Below, piece by piece: positions 23,346-33,912 of a DNA stretch of 64,000 nucleotides (within the stretch, counting starts at the first letter, position 1; each line of letters begins with the position of its first letter). Source of the DNA: Propionispora vibrioides (GTDB taxonomy: Bacteria; Bacillota; Negativicutes; Propionisporales; Propionisporaceae); NCBI RefSeq assembly GCF_900110485.1, contig NZ_FODY01000005.1, positions 77,093 to 141,092 on the forward strand, given 5' to 3'. Below the pieces are notes generated by a model. The model saw only the letters and a list, made by a program, of their open reading frames with translations, did not search any database and was not told where the DNA came from. Both the position numbers and the translations under genes were made by a program.

Positions 23346-25253
23346 TTACTTGCGGGGCTGCTGCTTGCCCGTTTTCTTACGGCGGGCCGCCGGACTGCCG
23401 GAACGAAGCGAGCGGCTATTCGGTCCTGAAACCGTTGACTTGTTTCTAGCGGTCGCCGGACGAGGCGGCCGGATCAGACACTTAGGGTCATAACCGATCA
23501 AGTCCTGCCGCTGCGCTTTGACCAGTGCTTCATGAACCAGGGCATAATTTTTGGGGTCCCGGTACTGTAGCAGCACGCGCTGCAGTTTTTTCTCATGGGG
23601 GTCTTTGGCCACATAGACCGCTTCGCCGGTCAATGGATTGAGACCGGTATAATACATACAAGTGGACAAACTGCCCGGCGAAGGAATAAAATCCTGCACC
23701 TGTTCCGGATGATAGCCCAGGTCACGGATAAATTCAGCCAGTTCCACCGCTTCCTTCAAGCCTGCACCAGGATGGCTGGACATAAAATAAGGTACCAGAT
23801 ACTGCTCTTTGCCCAGTTCCTGATTCATTTTCTGATAGGCCCGCATGAACGCCAGATATACCGATTTATCAGCCTTGCCCATCAAGCGGGTCACCTTGGG
23901 TGAAATGTGCTCCGGCGCGATTTTCAACTGTCCGCTGACATGATGCTCACACAATTCGCGCAAGAATTCTTTATTATTGCCTGTCATTAAATAATCATAA
24001 CGCAGACCGGAACGGATAAACACCTTTTTTACCCCCGGCAGCTTTCGTAAATCCCTTAGCAATTCCAAATACTCGGAATGATCGGACTGAATTTCCTTAC
24101 AGGGGAAAGGATGCAGGCACTGGCGGCCTTTGCAGGTCCCCCGCTCGGCCTGATGACGGCAGGAGGGCAGTCGAAAGTTGGCTGTTGGACCGCCCACATC
24201 GTGAATGTAGCCTTTGAAATCAGGCAACGCAATAATCGCTTTCGCCTCGGCTAGAATGGATTCTCGGCTGCGGCTTTGAATAATACGCCCCTGGTGGGAA
24301 ACAATGGCACAGAACGAACAGCCGCCGAAACAGCCGCGGTGGCTGACAATACTGAATTTTACCTCCTGAATGGCCGGTACGCCGCCCGCCGCATCATAAG
24401 CCGGGTGCCAGGTACGCTGATAAGGTAAATCGTAAATTTCGTCCATTTCGGCAGCGGACAACGGCAAGGCCGGCGGGTTTTGTACGATATACTGTTCGCC
24501 GCATGATTGGACCAGCGTCTTGCCCCGGATAGGGTCCTGCTCCTGATACTGGGCTTTAAAGGCGGCGGCAAAGCTTTTTTTGTCCGTACTGACTGCCTCG
24601 TGCCCGGGAATTTCGCAATAATCCCACAGATGGTCCAGGCCTTCTGTACGGTAGCAGGTACCCCGGACATCGCGAATATCTTTGATCGCCAACCCCTGCT
24701 CCAACTGGCGGGCAATATCAATTACCTGTTTTTCGCCCATGCCGTAGATTAGCAGATCGGCCCGGCAGTCCACCAGTATGGAGCGTCGCACCTGATCCGA
24801 CCAGTAGTCGTAATGGCTGAACCGTCTCAGGCTGGCTTCGATGCCGCCGATAATGAGCGGCACTGTCTTGGACAGTTCGCGGATGCGATTACAATATACA
24901 ATAGTAGCCCGTTCCGGCCGCCGTCCGGCCGCTCCCCCCGGTGAATAGGAATCGCTGCTCCGGTATTTCTTGGCGGCGGTAAACTTATTCAGCATAGAAT
25001 CCAGATTGCCGGCCGTAACCAAAAAACCCAGCCGCGGTTTGCCCAGTTTTTTAAAATCGGCGGTGGAGCGCCAGTCAGGCTGAGCGATAATGCCTACTTT
25101 AAAGCCATGCTTTTCCAGCAGCCGCCCGATAATGGCCGGACCGAAGCTGGGATGATCGACATAGGCGTCGCCGGATACCAAAATAAAGTCAAGCTCTGAC
25201 CAGCCGCGTTTCTTTATCTCATCTATTGAAATCGGCAGAAAATTTTCCTTCAT
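23346..25253 (-). CDS. YgiQ-family radical SAM protein
   Basis: A 635-residue protein of the UPF0313/YgiQ family. An N-terminal domain (about 1-270) carries [20 protein letters not shown], and a radical SAM core follows with CFGGCSFC near 304. A second cysteine cluster ([15 protein letters not shown]) lies near 370. The C-terminus is a basic, disordered tail of about 40 residues. The reaction is unknown. I start at ATG 25253 ([10 protein letters not shown]) behind GGAGAG; the upstream frame lies in the preceding gene's terminator. Confidence 0.88.
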   Translation of the reverse strand: MKENFLPISIDEIKKRGWSELDFILVSGDAYVDHPSFGPAIIGRLLEKHGFKVGIIAQPDWRSTADFKKLGKPRLGFLVTAGNLDSMLNKFTAAKKYRSSDSYSPGGAAGRRPERATIVYCNRIRELSKTVPLIIGGIEASLRRFSHYDYWSDQVRRSILVDCRADLLIYGMGEKQVIDIARQLEQGLAIKDIRDVRGTCYRTEGLDHLWDYCEIPGHEAVSTDKKSFAAAFKAQYQEQDPIRGKTLVQSCGEQYIVQNPPALPLSAAEMDEIYDLPYQRTWHPAYDAAGGVPAIQEVKFSIVSHRGCFGGCSFCAIVSHQGRIIQSRSRESILAEAKAIIALPDFKGYIHDVGGPTANFRLPSCRHQAERGTCKGRQCLHPFPCKEIQSDHSEYLELLRDLRKLPGVKKVFIRSGLRYDYLMTGNNKEFLRELCEHHVSGQLKIAPEHISPKVTRLMGKADKSVYLAFMRAYQKMNQELGKEQYLVPYFMSSHPGAGLKEAVELAEFIRDLGYHPEQVQDFIPSPGSLSTCMYYTGLNPLTGEAVYVAKDPHEKKLQRVLLQYRDPKNYALVHEALVKAQRQDLIGYDPKCLIRPPRPATARNKSTVSGPNSRSLRSGSPAARRKKTGKQQPRK

Positions 25254-25278
25254 AACCATCTCTCCAAAATAAAAATAA

Positions 25279-25298
25279 AAAAGCCTAAATAGGCTTTT
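25279..25298 (-). terminator. terminator overlapping end of RodZ-like gene
   Basis: AAAAGCCT / AGGCTTTT with a 4-base loop and a T-run. The stop codon of the upstream gene lies in the 5' arm. Confidence 0.8.
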
Positions 25299-26061
25299 AT
25301 TGTTTAGCGGCAAACGTTTTAGTCACCACTTCACCCTTTTTCCCAAGTTTCCCCACCGACTGGCCGTTATATACCCAATCTACACCGCCGGCATTGCCTA
25401 ATTTTACGACCAAGGTCTTTTGCGCCTGCCAGCTCAGTGATTCGCCAGCTTTAGGAATTCCTTCAAAAATTTCCTTCCCGTCGGCAATGACTGTCAGCCA
25501 GCATTCGTCGGAAAACTGAGCCGTCACCATAACGGGAGCGGTTTGCGGCGCCGGAGCGGCTGGTGTGACAGGTGCGGCCGGTGCCGGCTGCGGCGCCGGT
25601 TTAGCCGGCGCCGACTGGGATTGCTTGGGCGCATCCGGCAGCGGCTGGTTTTCCGGCTTTCCTTCACCGCCGATAAACCACCACACAGCACCAAGCAGGC
25701 ATACAGCCACCAGCGGAATCACAACCCAGGTATAGGAGGACTTGCCTTTTTTCGGCTCAGTATCAGCCGAAGGAGAAGGGGTGGTCGCCGCCTTCACTTC
25801 CACGACCGTTTCCGGCGCTACGCTGGCCGGAGCCTGACCCTGCCGGTATAAGTCAACCATTTCTTGACCGTTTAATCCCAAATAATTAGCATAATTGCGA
25901 ATGAATCCCTTTAGATAGACCTCACCGGGAATGACCTTGAACTCCCCGTCTTCGATTGCCTGTATATACAACGCCCTGATACTGGTTGCCGACTCAATGT
26001 CCTTAACCGTCAGCCCCTTCTTTTCGCGTTCGGAGCGTAATATATCCCCCACTTGCTGCAT
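25297..26061 (-). CDS. RodZ-like membrane protein with N-terminal helix-turn-helix
   Basis: A 254-residue protein with the RodZ layout. An Xre-type HTH lies at about 4-65 ([32 protein letters not shown]). Then come a basic linker, one membrane helix at about 109-127, a Pro/Ala-rich linker of about 45 residues and a C-terminal DUF4115 domain (about 175-254, [15 protein letters not shown]). RodZ links MreB to the wall-elongation complex; the C-terminal domain sits outside the membrane. It is downstream of ftsK, separated by a MITE. Confidence 0.85.
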   Translation of the reverse strand: MQQVGDILRSEREKKGLTVKDIESATSIRALYIQAIEDGEFKVIPGEVYLKGFIRNYANYLGLNGQEMVDLYRQGQAPASVAPETVVEVKAATTPSPSADTEPKKGKSSYTWVVIPLVAVCLLGAVWWFIGGEGKPENQPLPDAPKQSQSAPAKPAPQPAPAAPVTPAAPAPQTAPVMVTAQFSDECWLTVIADGKEIFEGIPKAGESLSWQAQKTLVVKLGNAGGVDWVYNGQSVGKLGKKGEVVTKTFAAKQ

Positions 26062-26112
26062 GTACGTTTCCTCCTTATATCATACTGGCAGGATACCTGT
26101 GCCAGGGAACCA

Positions 26113-26274
26113 GGACGTGTTCTCAAACTATCCGCAACGTCCCCTGACGGCGCTTTTTGTGCCATACTTCGTTAAAATTTTTTGAAATAAGGGCCTTTAT
26201 TCCTACAAAATTTTGCCTCGTCTGGCGCAAAACTCACTCGCCATGGACCATTCCGTTAGTTTGAAAACACGCCC
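26113..26274. repeat. MITE family A, copy 1 (162 bp)
   Basis: Terminal inverted repeats (left GGACGTGTTCTCAAACTATC; right, minus strand, GGGCGTGTTTTCAAACTAAC). The right flank is TA and the left is CA. Copies lie at 34968-35129 and 60970-61129. The right-hand TA plus first G form the ftsK stop codon. Confidence 0.8.
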
Positions 26275-28466
26275 TATTGATTTTCCTGATTAAAGTAACG
26301 TGCATAAATTTGATCGGAAGTCATTAAAATTTCACGGGCTTTGCTGCCCATATTCGGCCCTACAATGCGCATTTCCTCCATCGTGTCGATCAGGCGAGCC
26401 GCCCGGGTGTAGCCGATGCGGAATTTCCGCTGCAGCATGGACACGGAAGCCTGGCCTGTTTCCAAAACCATCCGGACGGCTTCTTCCAGCAACTCATCCG
26501 TCAGTATTGCCTGTTCTTTCTCAACACTTGCCTGTTGTCCCTCACAAGTGGTAATTCCTTCCGTATACTCCGGTTCGGCCTGCCGTTTTATGTAGTCCAC
26601 CAGTTCTTCCACTTCACCGTCGGAAATGAAAGCACCTTGCACTCTAAGCGGTTTCGGAGCCCCAACCGGATAAAACAGCATATCGCCTTTGCCCAGCAGC
26701 TTCTCAGCACCGGCCATATCCAGGATGGTTCGGGAGTCAATCTGAGAAGACACGGCAAAGGAAATCCGGGAAGGCACATTCGCCTTGATGGTGCCGGTAA
26801 TAACGTCGACCGAGGGCCGTTGAGTCGCCAGCACCAAATGCAGCCCGGCAGCCCGTGCTTTTTGGGCTAGGCGGCAGATGGCATCCTCCACATCGACCGG
26901 AGCAGCCATCATCAAATCCGCCAACTCGTCAATGATAATCACAATCAGCGGCAGACCCTCGCCGTCAATCGTTTCATTGTAGCGTCCGATATCCCGTACC
27001 CCGGCAGTGGCAAATACCGCATATCGCCGTTCCATCTCCTGCACCGCCCAGTTCAGGGAGGAAGCCGCCTTTTTGGCATCGGTCACCACTGGCGTCATCA
27101 GATGGGGTATACCGTTATAATTGGACAGTTCCACCACTTTGGGATCAATTAAAATAAACTTGACCTCCGACGGTGTTGTCCGGAACAGAATACTGGTAAT
27201 CAACGTGTTAATGCACACGCTTTTACCGGAACCGGTAGCGCCAGCCACCAAAAGGTGGGGCATTTTCGCCAGATCGGCCCAGATCGCTTGTCCGGCAATA
27301 TCCTTGCCCAGCGCTACGGTCAATTTGGATGACGCCTTTTTAATTTCTTCGCTTTCCAGGACCTCCCGCAAATGGACACCGGCAATATCCTTATTCGGCA
27401 CTTCAATGCCAATTGCCGCTTTGCCCGGGATCGGCGCCTCGATACGGACTCCTGTAGCCGCCAGTTTCAGAGCGAGATCGTCAGCCAGGCCGACAATTTT
27501 GCTTACCTTGACGCCCGGCGCCGGCTCCAGTTCGTAACGGGTGACCGCCGGTCCCTGGCAGGTATTGATCATTCTGGCGCTTACGCCAAAACTGTCCAGC
27601 GTACTGATCAGAATTTGCGCATTATCGGTGATTTCTTTGGAGGGCTTGGGTTGTTTGGTTTTAACCACCCGTTTTAGTATGGACAGCGGCGGCAGACTAT
27701 ATCTAGTATTTTCCCGTTTCTCGCTTTTTATCTCCATCACCGGTTCGTCCGGCGCAAAATCCATGACAAGCTCCGGTGTAACCGGGGTATCCTGACGGGG
27801 CAGTTTAAAGACATCCTGTTCCTGATTGTAAAAAGACCGGGAGCGGCCGCTACATTTACCGGCACTGGCTGTAGCCGGTTCTTCCTCATCGGTCCGGACC
27901 ATTTTTTCCGCAAGGTTTTCCTTGGCGGCGGCAATGGCTTCCCGAGCGCTATCCAGACTGTCACTGGCCTTTTGTTTGGCAAGCCATAGGGTTCGCTGCA
28001 ACGACCAGGTAGTTGTGCCAATAACGGCACAAACAGCCAGACCGATCAAAACCACCAGCGAACCGTCCGTCCCCAACAGCTTCCGCAAAAAAAACAGCAG
28101 CATACCGCCCAGCAGGCCACCGCCGGCCACCAGACTCTCCGGCAATATTTCCTGTCCCGGCGGAATTTTAAAATGATGAAAAATCGTTAAGGCCAGTACA
28201 TATAAAAACGACAATCCCCAAAACTTCAAAGAAAAGTCGATTGCCATTTGTGTCCAGACATAACGGGAACCGATTGCCACCAGAACCACCGGCAAAGCCA
28301 AGGCTCCAATGCCAAGCATATAGCGCTGGACTTTTGCCATAAACAAGCCGAACGGTCCTGTATGTAAACCGGCAAGACTGATGAAGGCCAGCACTCCCGC
28401 GGTGAACAGCAAAATACCCAGTAACTCGTATCTTGTTTCGGGTTTCAATTCTGAGAGTTTAGGCAA
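26274..28466 (-). CDS. ftsK: DNA translocase FtsK/SpoIIIE
   Basis: About 730 residues. Four N-terminal membrane helices (about 20-170) anchor it at the septum. A linker follows, then the motor with Walker [12 protein letters not shown] near 403 and Walker [12 protein letters not shown] near 500. The C-terminal winged-helix gamma domain (about 665-725, [19 protein letters not shown]) reads KOPS/SRS-type sequences. It pumps chromosomal DNA through the division or spore septum. I prefer TTG 28466 because GGAGAGG lies eight bases upstream; GTG 28475 overlaps that site. Its TAG stop is formed by the adjoining MITE. Confidence 0.95.
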   Translation of the reverse strand: MPKLSELKPETRYELLGILLFTAGVLAFISLAGLHTGPFGLFMAKVQRYMLGIGALALPVVLVAIGSRYVWTQMAIDFSLKFWGLSFLYVLALTIFHHFKIPPGQEILPESLVAGGGLLGGMLLFFLRKLLGTDGSLVVLIGLAVCAVIGTTTWSLQRTLWLAKQKASDSLDSAREAIAAAKENLAEKMVRTDEEEPATASAGKCSGRSRSFYNQEQDVFKLPRQDTPVTPELVMDFAPDEPVMEIKSEKRENTRYSLPPLSILKRVVKTKQPKPSKEITDNAQILISTLDSFGVSARMINTCQGPAVTRYELEPAPGVKVSKIVGLADDLALKLAATGVRIEAPIPGKAAIGIEVPNKDIAGVHLREVLESEEIKKASSKLTVALGKDIAGQAIWADLAKMPHLLVAGATGSGKSVCINTLITSILFRTTPSEVKFILIDPKVVELSNYNGIPHLMTPVVTDAKKAASSLNWAVQEMERRYAVFATAGVRDIGRYNETIDGEGLPLIVIIIDELADLMMAAPVDVEDAICRLAQKARAAGLHLVLATQRPSVDVITGTIKANVPSRISFAVSSQIDSRTILDMAGAEKLLGKGDMLFYPVGAPKPLRVQGAFISDGEVEELVDYIKRQAEPEYTEGITTCEGQQASVEKEQAILTDELLEEAVRMVLETGQASVSMLQRKFRIGYTRAARLIDTMEEMRIVGPNMGSKAREILMTSDQIYARYFNQENQ

Positions 28467-28522
28467 AAAAACCACCTCTCCGTAGTTTTTTCTACGCTTA
28501 TATATAAAATCCTTTATTTTTG

Positions 28523-28551
28523 TAAAAAAAAGCGCTCTATGAATCGAGCGC
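28523..28551 (-). terminator. terminator overlapping end of ylzJ-like gene
   Basis: GCGCTC / GAGCGC arms followed by TTTTTTTT on the minus strand. The last codons and stop of the gene form the 5' arm and loop. Confidence 0.85.
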
Positions 28552-28770
28552 CTCCCTGACAGGAGAATAGGCCACGACTGTTCCCGGCTGCAGCCTAGGA
28601 TCCAGATATTCGCCGGGATCGGTCGCGATCAGCCGGACCACTTTACATTGCCGGGCGTTGATTCTTTCCATTAAAACCCGGCTTTGGCCAACGGTGATTT
28701 CCTCATAGTCCGGCTGATACGGTTCGGCCGGAAAAATCGACTCCAGAGGCATAATCGTCCAGAGCAGCAT
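28537..28770 (-). CDS. YlzJ-like small protein
   Basis: A 77-residue protein with the YlzJ pattern: it starts [10 protein letters not shown], then [26 protein letters not shown] and a hydrophobic end. Members sit beside tepA and ftsK in Firmicutes; function unknown. The ATG shares bases with the tepA stop (TAATG), so the two are coupled. Confidence 0.8.
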   Translation of the reverse strand: MLLWTIMPLESIFPAEPYQPDYEEITVGQSRVLMERINARQCKVVRLIATDPGEYLDPRLQPGTVVAYSPVREALDS

Positions 28771-29543
28771 TATTGTTTCAACCCCTTATCGGTTTTATTG
28801 GCGGCAATCAGTTCCTGCAAGGTAAGCTGGGCCTGAGCAATCCCACCGATTTCGTCGATCAAGCCGTAATGCACGGCATCCTTGCCGACAACTGAGGTTC
28901 CGATGTCGCGCGATAGTTCACCTGTTTTATACAGCAATTCCTTCCACTTTTTTTCCGTAATCTTGGAATGGGTTACCACGAATTTATTCACCCGTTCCTG
29001 CATCTTTTCCAGATAATCAAATGAACTGGGCGCCCCGATCACCAGTCCGGTCAACCGGATCGGATGAATGGTCATACTGGCGCTCTCAACAATGAAAGAA
29101 TGGGTGGCCGACACGGCAATGGGCGCGCCTATGCTGTGGCCGCCGCCCAGCACGATGGACACCGACGGCTTGGACATGCTGGCGATCAGTTCGGCAATGG
29201 CCAGTCCTGCCTCCACGTCACCGCCTACGGTATTTAACAGCAGTAATAGGCCCTCAATCTCCGGATTTTGTTCAATGGCCACCAGTTGCGGCATAATGTG
29301 TTCATATTTTGTTGTCTTATTCTGAGGCGGCAGCACCATATGCCCTTCAATCTGGCCAATAATGGTCATGACATGAATGTTGCTTTTGGCCACTGGAACT
29401 TCGGCAGTCCCCAGTTCCTGAATATTGTCAGCCGGGCCGGTCGCTTTCTTAGCCCGTTTGCTTTTCTTCTGCGGATCGGGCACTACCGGCGTTTCGGGCT
29501 GTGTCCCCGGCTCAGGAATAACAGGATTGCTGCTCTTTATCAT
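28770..29543 (-). CDS. ClpP-class serine protease, TepA-like
   Basis: About 257 residues. A Lys/Pro-rich N-terminus of about 40 residues precedes a ClpP/crotonase-fold domain. [20 protein letters not shown] near 112 and [15 protein letters not shown] near 148 (serine in the nucleophile position) match translocation-enhancing protein TepA. In Bacillus TepA was linked to secretion and spore-protein processing. ATG 29543 gives the best spacing to GGAGG; an adjacent ATG at 29546 is possible. It forms an operon with the ylzJ-like gene. Confidence 0.85.
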   Translation of the reverse strand: MIKSSNPVIPEPGTQPETPVVPDPQKKSKRAKKATGPADNIQELGTAEVPVAKSNIHVMTIIGQIEGHMVLPPQNKTTKYEHIMPQLVAIEQNPEIEGLLLLLNTVGGDVEAGLAIAELIASMSKPSVSIVLGGGHSIGAPIAVSATHSFIVESASMTIHPIRLTGLVIGAPSSFDYLEKMQERVNKFVVTHSKITEKKWKELLYKTGELSRDIGTSVVGKDAVHYGLIDEIGGIAQAQLTLQELIAANKTDKGLKQ

Positions 29544-29603
29544 CATATTACCTCCAGTAATCAATTCTCGGTAATAGTATTGACGGCAAATCAACTTTCA
29601 TAC

Positions 29604-29690
29604 TAGTGCTCCGCCAACTCGGAAAGTACAATAACTCCACAGGCCTTCTTCCGCAGATTAATTTATACCTTCAAAGTTGGCAAACCACAA
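29604..29690. repeat. dispersed repeat R, short palindromic form, copy 4
   Basis: 87 bp. The left end TAGTGCTCCGCCAACTCGGA and, from the right on the minus strand, TTGTGGTTTGCCAACTTTGA are related inverted ends. The interior matches 23163-23251 (CTCCACAGG, CCGCAGATTAATTT). Confidence 0.6.
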
Positions 29691-29730
29691 CGAACCTGCC
29701 CGGGGAAAACGACAGTAAGCAATACTAAGA

Positions 29731-29767
29731 GACTGTTGCAGGAAAAAAATCAACTTGCAACAGCCTC
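29731..29767. terminator. inverted repeat, terminator-like
   Basis: CTGTTGCA / TGCAACAG core (8 bp) extended by AGAG/CTCT, loop A-rich. The same CTGTTGC core occurs in hairpins at 38157-38182 and 43244-43281. Confidence 0.5.
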
Positions 29768-29796
29768 TATTCTCTTGCCGGAGCCGGACGCTAAAA

Positions 29797-29841
29797 AAAG
29801 ACTGTAAAAAGCCGATTCTGATCAGGCCTTTTACAGTCTTT
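29797..29841 (-). terminator. terminator of rnjA
   Basis: AAAGACTGTAAAA / TTTTACAGTCTTT arms of 13 bp with a T-run on the minus strand, directly after the stop. Confidence 0.85.
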
Positions 29842-29843
29842 AT

Positions 29844-31505
29844 TCATACTTCCATAATAATCGGCAGAATCATCGGACGGCGGCGGGTCCGGTCATACAG
29901 ATATTTGCCCAGCGCATCGCGGACATTGTTCTTAATCGCCGCCCATTCGGTAATATTATTGGTCTGGCATTTTTCCAAGGCCTGTTTTACCTTTTCCCTG
30001 GCCTCTTCCATCAATTGCTCCGATTCGCGGACATATACGAAGCCACGGGAGACGATATCCGGTCCGGCCGCCACACCACCTTGTTTTTCCATGGTGACGA
30101 CGACGATGAGTATGCCATCCTGGGATAATTGTTTCCGGTCGCGGAGCACAATATTGCCAACATCGCCAACCCCCAGGCCGTCCACTAAAATGTTGCCGGC
30201 TGTAACTTTGCCGGCGATCATGCCTCTGTCTTTGGTAAACTCCAAGACTTGTCCATTCTCGGCTACAAAGATGTTTTCCTTGGCCATTCCCATGTCCTGC
30301 GCCAGTTTGGCATGTTTCTTCAAATGGCGGTATTCGCCATGGACGGGAATGAAAAACTTAGGACGAATCAGATTATGCATCAGTTTAAGCTCTTCCTGGC
30401 TGGCATGGCCGGAAACATGGATGCCTGAAGTCGCTTCGTAAACAACGTCGGCACCTTGGCGCAGCAAATAGTCAATCGTCCGGGCCACCAGCTTTTCGTT
30501 GCCCGGTATAGGCGTAGCGGAAATGACGACGGTGTCACCGGGAACGATATCGACCTTCCGGTGGTCTGACATCGCCATACGGGTCAGGGCCGACATCGGC
30601 TCGCCCTGACTACCGGTGGTCAGAATGACAATAGCGGAAGCAGGATACTGATTGATCTGATCAATATCAATCAATACTCCTTCCGGAATATTCAGATAAC
30701 CAAGTTCCATCGCGATATTAACAACATTGACCATGCTCCGTCCCAATACGGCCACTTTGCGCTTATACTTGCAGGCCATATCGACAGCCTGCTGGACACG
30801 GTGCACGTTGGAAGAAAATGTGGCGATAATGATACGGTCTTTGGCGGTACGAAAGGTTTCATCAAAAGTGACTCCCACCGACCGTTCGCTCATCGTATAG
30901 CCGGGTCGTTCGGCATTGGTGCTGTCTGCCAGCATGACGAGAACCCCCTGGTCCCCCAGTTCGGCAAACCTGTGGAAGTCGGTCACTTTGCCGTCTACCG
31001 GCGTTTGATCCAATTTGAAGTCGCCCGTATGAACGATAGTTCCCACCGGCGTCTTGATAAATAAAGCCACACTGTCGGCAATGCTGTGGCTGACCCGGAT
31101 AAAGCCGACGGTAAAAGCTCCGGCCTGAATTTGGCTGCCCGGCGTCACAGGCACCAATTGCGCATTAGTAAGATGGTTTTCCTTCAACCGGTTTTCCAAT
31201 ATGCCCAATGTCAGGCGCGTCCCATACACCGGTACATCAAGCTGCTTTAAGACATACGGCAGGGCGCCGATATGATCTTCGTGGCCGTGAGTCAGCACGA
31301 TGGCGCGCACCAAATCACGGTTGTCAAGCAGGTACGAAATATCGGGAATGACTAAATCGATCCCTAGCATGTCATCCTCAGGAAACATGAGTCCGGAGTC
31401 GATCACAACAATGTCGTCGCCACAGCGGACCACTGTCATGTTCTTTCCTATCTCTCCCAATCCTCCCAAAGGAATAATTTGAAGTTTTTGCGGTAACTTT
31501 GCCAA
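29844..31505 (-). CDS. rnjA: ribonuclease J
   Basis: About 553 residues; a metallo-beta-lactamase/beta-CASP nuclease with 5'-to-3' exonuclease and endonuclease activity in mRNA turnover and rRNA maturation. The zinc motif THGHEDHIG lies near 71, HTGDFKLD near 160, and the beta-CASP domain and C-terminal HVSGHAS near 363 are clear. I prefer TTG 31505 (MAKLPQKLQIIPLGGLGE) because GTG 31517 overlaps the GGAGGTG ribosome binding site. It has its own promoter at 31616-31644. Confidence 0.95.
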   Translation of the reverse strand: MAKLPQKLQIIPLGGLGEIGKNMTVVRCGDDIVVIDSGLMFPEDDMLGIDLVIPDISYLLDNRDLVRAIVLTHGHEDHIGALPYVLKQLDVPVYGTRLTLGILENRLKENHLTNAQLVPVTPGSQIQAGAFTVGFIRVSHSIADSVALFIKTPVGTIVHTGDFKLDQTPVDGKVTDFHRFAELGDQGVLVMLADSTNAERPGYTMSERSVGVTFDETFRTAKDRIIIATFSSNVHRVQQAVDMACKYKRKVAVLGRSMVNVVNIAMELGYLNIPEGVLIDIDQINQYPASAIVILTTGSQGEPMSALTRMAMSDHRKVDIVPGDTVVISATPIPGNEKLVARTIDYLLRQGADVVYEATSGIHVSGHASQEELKLMHNLIRPKFFIPVHGEYRHLKKHAKLAQDMGMAKENIFVAENGQVLEFTKDRGMIAGKVTAGNILVDGLGVGDVGNIVLRDRKQLSQDGILIVVVTMEKQGGVAAGPDIVSRGFVYVRESEQLMEEAREKVKQALEKCQTNNITEWAAIKNNVRDALGKYLYDRTRRRPMILPIIMEV

Positions 31506-31615
31506 AAAAAAGCACACCTCCAGAATATTTTAAGTAAAGAACCAGACCTCTCTACGATTATCGCCGTCCATTCCACTCAGGTCAAACCAGCCGTCCGTCA
31601 CTTCCACTTACTGCC

Positions 31616-31644
31616 ATTATACCTTATTTCCGCCATGACAACAA
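31616..31644 (-). promoter_or_regulatory. sigma-A promoter of rnjA
   Basis: TTGTTG (31639-31644), 17-bp spacer and perfect TATAAT (31616-31621), about 110 bp upstream of the start. Confidence 0.75.
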
Positions 31645-31690
31645 GTGAAACTGATTTTGATTTATTATATGCCTATTCCCCGGCAGACAT

Positions 31691-31721
31691 ACGGCCCCAT
31701 CCTCTCCGAGAATGGGGCCGT
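31691..31721 (-). terminator. hairpin after dapA
   Basis: ACGGCCCCAT / ATGGGGCCGT perfect 10-bp arms, ten bases beyond the stop. The following sequence is not U-rich, so termination may be partial. Confidence 0.55.
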
Positions 31722-31731
31722 TCCCAATATG

Positions 31732-32613
31732 TTACATAACGCCCAGTTGCCGCATACTCTCTTTAATCTGCTCCACTTCCCCGGCAGACGCCGTCGTCAG
31801 GGGCAGCCGGCAGGGGCCTGCCGCCAATCCCAGCAGATTAACGGCTGTTTTAACCGGTATGGGATTGCTGTTGATGAACATCAGTTTATAAAACGGAAAG
31901 ATGCTCCCATGAATGGCCTGAGCCTGCCGGACATCGCCAGCGGTAAAGGCGGCAATCATATTTTGAATCTGACGGCCAATGATATGACTGGCCACACTGA
32001 TTACGCCAACGCCTCCGACTGCCAGAATAGGCAAGGTCAGACTGTCGTCGCCGCTGTATATCATAAAGCCGGCCGGTGCCCGCCGCACAATCTCCGAAGC
32101 CTGATCCAGCGAACCACTGGCTTCTTTCACCGCCACGATGTTTTCGATAGCTGCCAGCCGCACGATGGTATCCGGTGAAATATTGGACCCGGTACGGCCA
32201 GGCACATTATATACAATCAACGGTAGCGATGTGGACTCGGCAATGGCTTTAAAGTGCTGATAATACCCTTCCTGATTAGGTTTATTATAATAGGGACCTA
32301 CCAGCATGGCGCCATGGACACCCAGTTTTTCCGCTTCCCTGGTCATTTCGATGGAATGCTGTGTATCATTTGAGCCGGTTCCGGCAACAACGGTAACCCG
32401 GTCGCCCACCGCCTCCAAAACAGTACTGAATAATTTCAGTTTTTCTTCCTGCGTTAAGGTCGGCGATTCGCCGGTAGTTCCCGCGATCACCAAACCATCC
32501 GAACCATTGGCAGCCAAATGTATAGCTAACTGAGCAGCGGCAGTATAATTAACCCGTAAATCCTCATGAAAAGGAGTAACCATCGCTGTAAACACTCTGC
32601 CAAAATTCCTCAC
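31732..32613 (-). CDS. dapA: 4-hydroxy-tetrahydrodipicolinate synthase
   Basis: A 293-residue TIM-barrel lyase that condenses pyruvate with aspartate semialdehyde, the first step unique to diaminopimelate and lysine. The active-site tyrosine lies in VYNVPGRTGSN near 133 and the Schiff-base lysine in VAVKEASGS near 162; GTTGESPTL near 45 binds the substrate. Start is GTG 32613 behind AGGAGGGG. It is last in the asd-dapG-dapA cluster; products feed peptidoglycan and, in spores, dipicolinate. Confidence 0.97.
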   Translation of the reverse strand: MRNFGRVFTAMVTPFHEDLRVNYTAAAQLAIHLAANGSDGLVIAGTTGESPTLTQEEKLKLFSTVLEAVGDRVTVVAGTGSNDTQHSIEMTREAEKLGVHGAMLVGPYYNKPNQEGYYQHFKAIAESTSLPLIVYNVPGRTGSNISPDTIVRLAAIENIVAVKEASGSLDQASEIVRRAPAGFMIYSGDDSLTLPILAVGGVGVISVASHIIGRQIQNMIAAFTAGDVRQAQAIHGSIFPFYKLMFINSNPIPVKTAVNLLGLAAGPCRLPLTTASAGEVEQIKESMRQLGVM

Positions 32614-32681
32614 AAACGCCCCTCCTGTTTTTGTTTATTAATAAGGTAGAGGATATATCCCCCAACAGGGTTCGTTCCGTC

Positions 32682-33902
32682 TCACCCTGCCAGGCCAAAC
32701 TTTTCATGCAACGCCAATACCGCCGCCTGCACATCCTCCCGTTTTACCAGGGCGGATATGGAAGTATGGGAATCGACGGTTTGCAGAATGGATATCTTAT
32801 TGGTAGCCAACGCCTCCACAAAACTGGCCATAACGCCGGGTACTTCCCGCATGCCGCCGCCGACCACCGATACCTTGGCGCAGTCATAGGTTACGGCTAC
32901 CTGATAACCGCCTTCCCGCAGCCGGTTGACAGCCCGTTCGGCGGCATCTCCCGCCACGGTAAACATAATCTGTCCGGGATGGACATTAATCAGATCTACG
33001 CTGATACAGCTTTCGGCCATCAGCTTAAACACCTGAAAGCTTGAGCCATGGGCAGCTCCGGCATCAATATTTACCCGAATCTGGGCAATATTGCTCAGTG
33101 AGGTTACGCCAGTGGCAATCCGATCACTGACAATAGTCCCGCCGTTCTCATCCTGACCGATGTTCGTGATCAGTGTTCCCGGTTCATCGGAGAAGGTGGA
33201 CTTGACAATTAGAGGAATATTTTTCTGCATGGCAATTTCCACCGCCCGGGGATGAATGACCTTGGCTCCCTGGTGCGCCAGCTGGCAAACCTCGCCGTAG
33301 CTGATACAGTCAAGAATCTGCGCACTCTTCACCATTCGCGGGTCAGCTGTCATGATGCCGTCGACATCGGTATAAATTTCGATCATTTCCGCCGACAGCG
33401 TCGCGCCGAGCGCCGCCGCCGTTGTGTCACTGCCGCCGCGGCCCAGCGTGGTAAACTCCCCTTCGGTGGTCATTCCCTGAAAACCGCAAACGACCGGAAT
33501 TCGGCCAGCCTTAATCAGGCTTATAATGCGGGACGGCTCGATCTTTAAAATCCGGGCGCGGCCAAAATGATTGTCGGTAATAATGCCGGCCTGCCCGCCG
33601 GTCAGCATAACGGCATCCATGCCGGCTGCCTGCAGTGTGCCGGCCATAATCACCGCCGAAATCATTTCACCGCAATACATCATATGGTCAAGTTCCCGTG
33701 CGGCAATGTTTTTATTGGCGGTCCGGGCCAGGCCGATCAGGGTGTCAGTAGCGTAGTTCTCCCCCTTGCGACCCATAGCGGATACCACAACCACCGGGCT
33801 GTAGCCCTGGCTGCGCACCTTTTCCACCTTGCCTACCACCAGTTTTCTAACATCCTCATTGGCGACTGAAGTGCCGCCAAATTTCTGGACAATTATACGC
33901 AT
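32682..33902 (-). CDS. dapG: aspartate kinase with ACT domains
   Basis: A 406-residue kinase phosphorylating aspartate at the head of the aspartate-family pathway. It begins MRIIVQKFGGTSVAN, the kinase signature, with TLGRGGSDTTAAAL near 170 and two ACT regulatory domains in the last 140 residues. ATG 33902 follows GAGGTG; an upstream GTG lacks one. Its place between asd and dapA matches Bacillus dapG, the diaminopimelate-controlled isozyme, but feedback specificity cannot be read here. Confidence 0.93.
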   Translation of the reverse strand: MRIIVQKFGGTSVANEDVRKLVVGKVEKVRSQGYSPVVVVSAMGRKGENYATDTLIGLARTANKNIAARELDHMMYCGEMISAVIMAGTLQAAGMDAVMLTGGQAGIITDNHFGRARILKIEPSRIISLIKAGRIPVVCGFQGMTTEGEFTTLGRGGSDTTAAALGATLSAEMIEIYTDVDGIMTADPRMVKSAQILDCISYGEVCQLAHQGAKVIHPRAVEIAMQKNIPLIVKSTFSDEPGTLITNIGQDENGGTIVSDRIATGVTSLSNIAQIRVNIDAGAAHGSSFQVFKLMAESCISVDLINVHPGQIMFTVAGDAAERAVNRLREGGYQVAVTYDCAKVSVVGGGMREVPGVMASFVEALATNKISILQTVDSHTSISALVKREDVQAAVLALHEKFGLAG

Positions 33903-33912
33903 TCCCAACACC

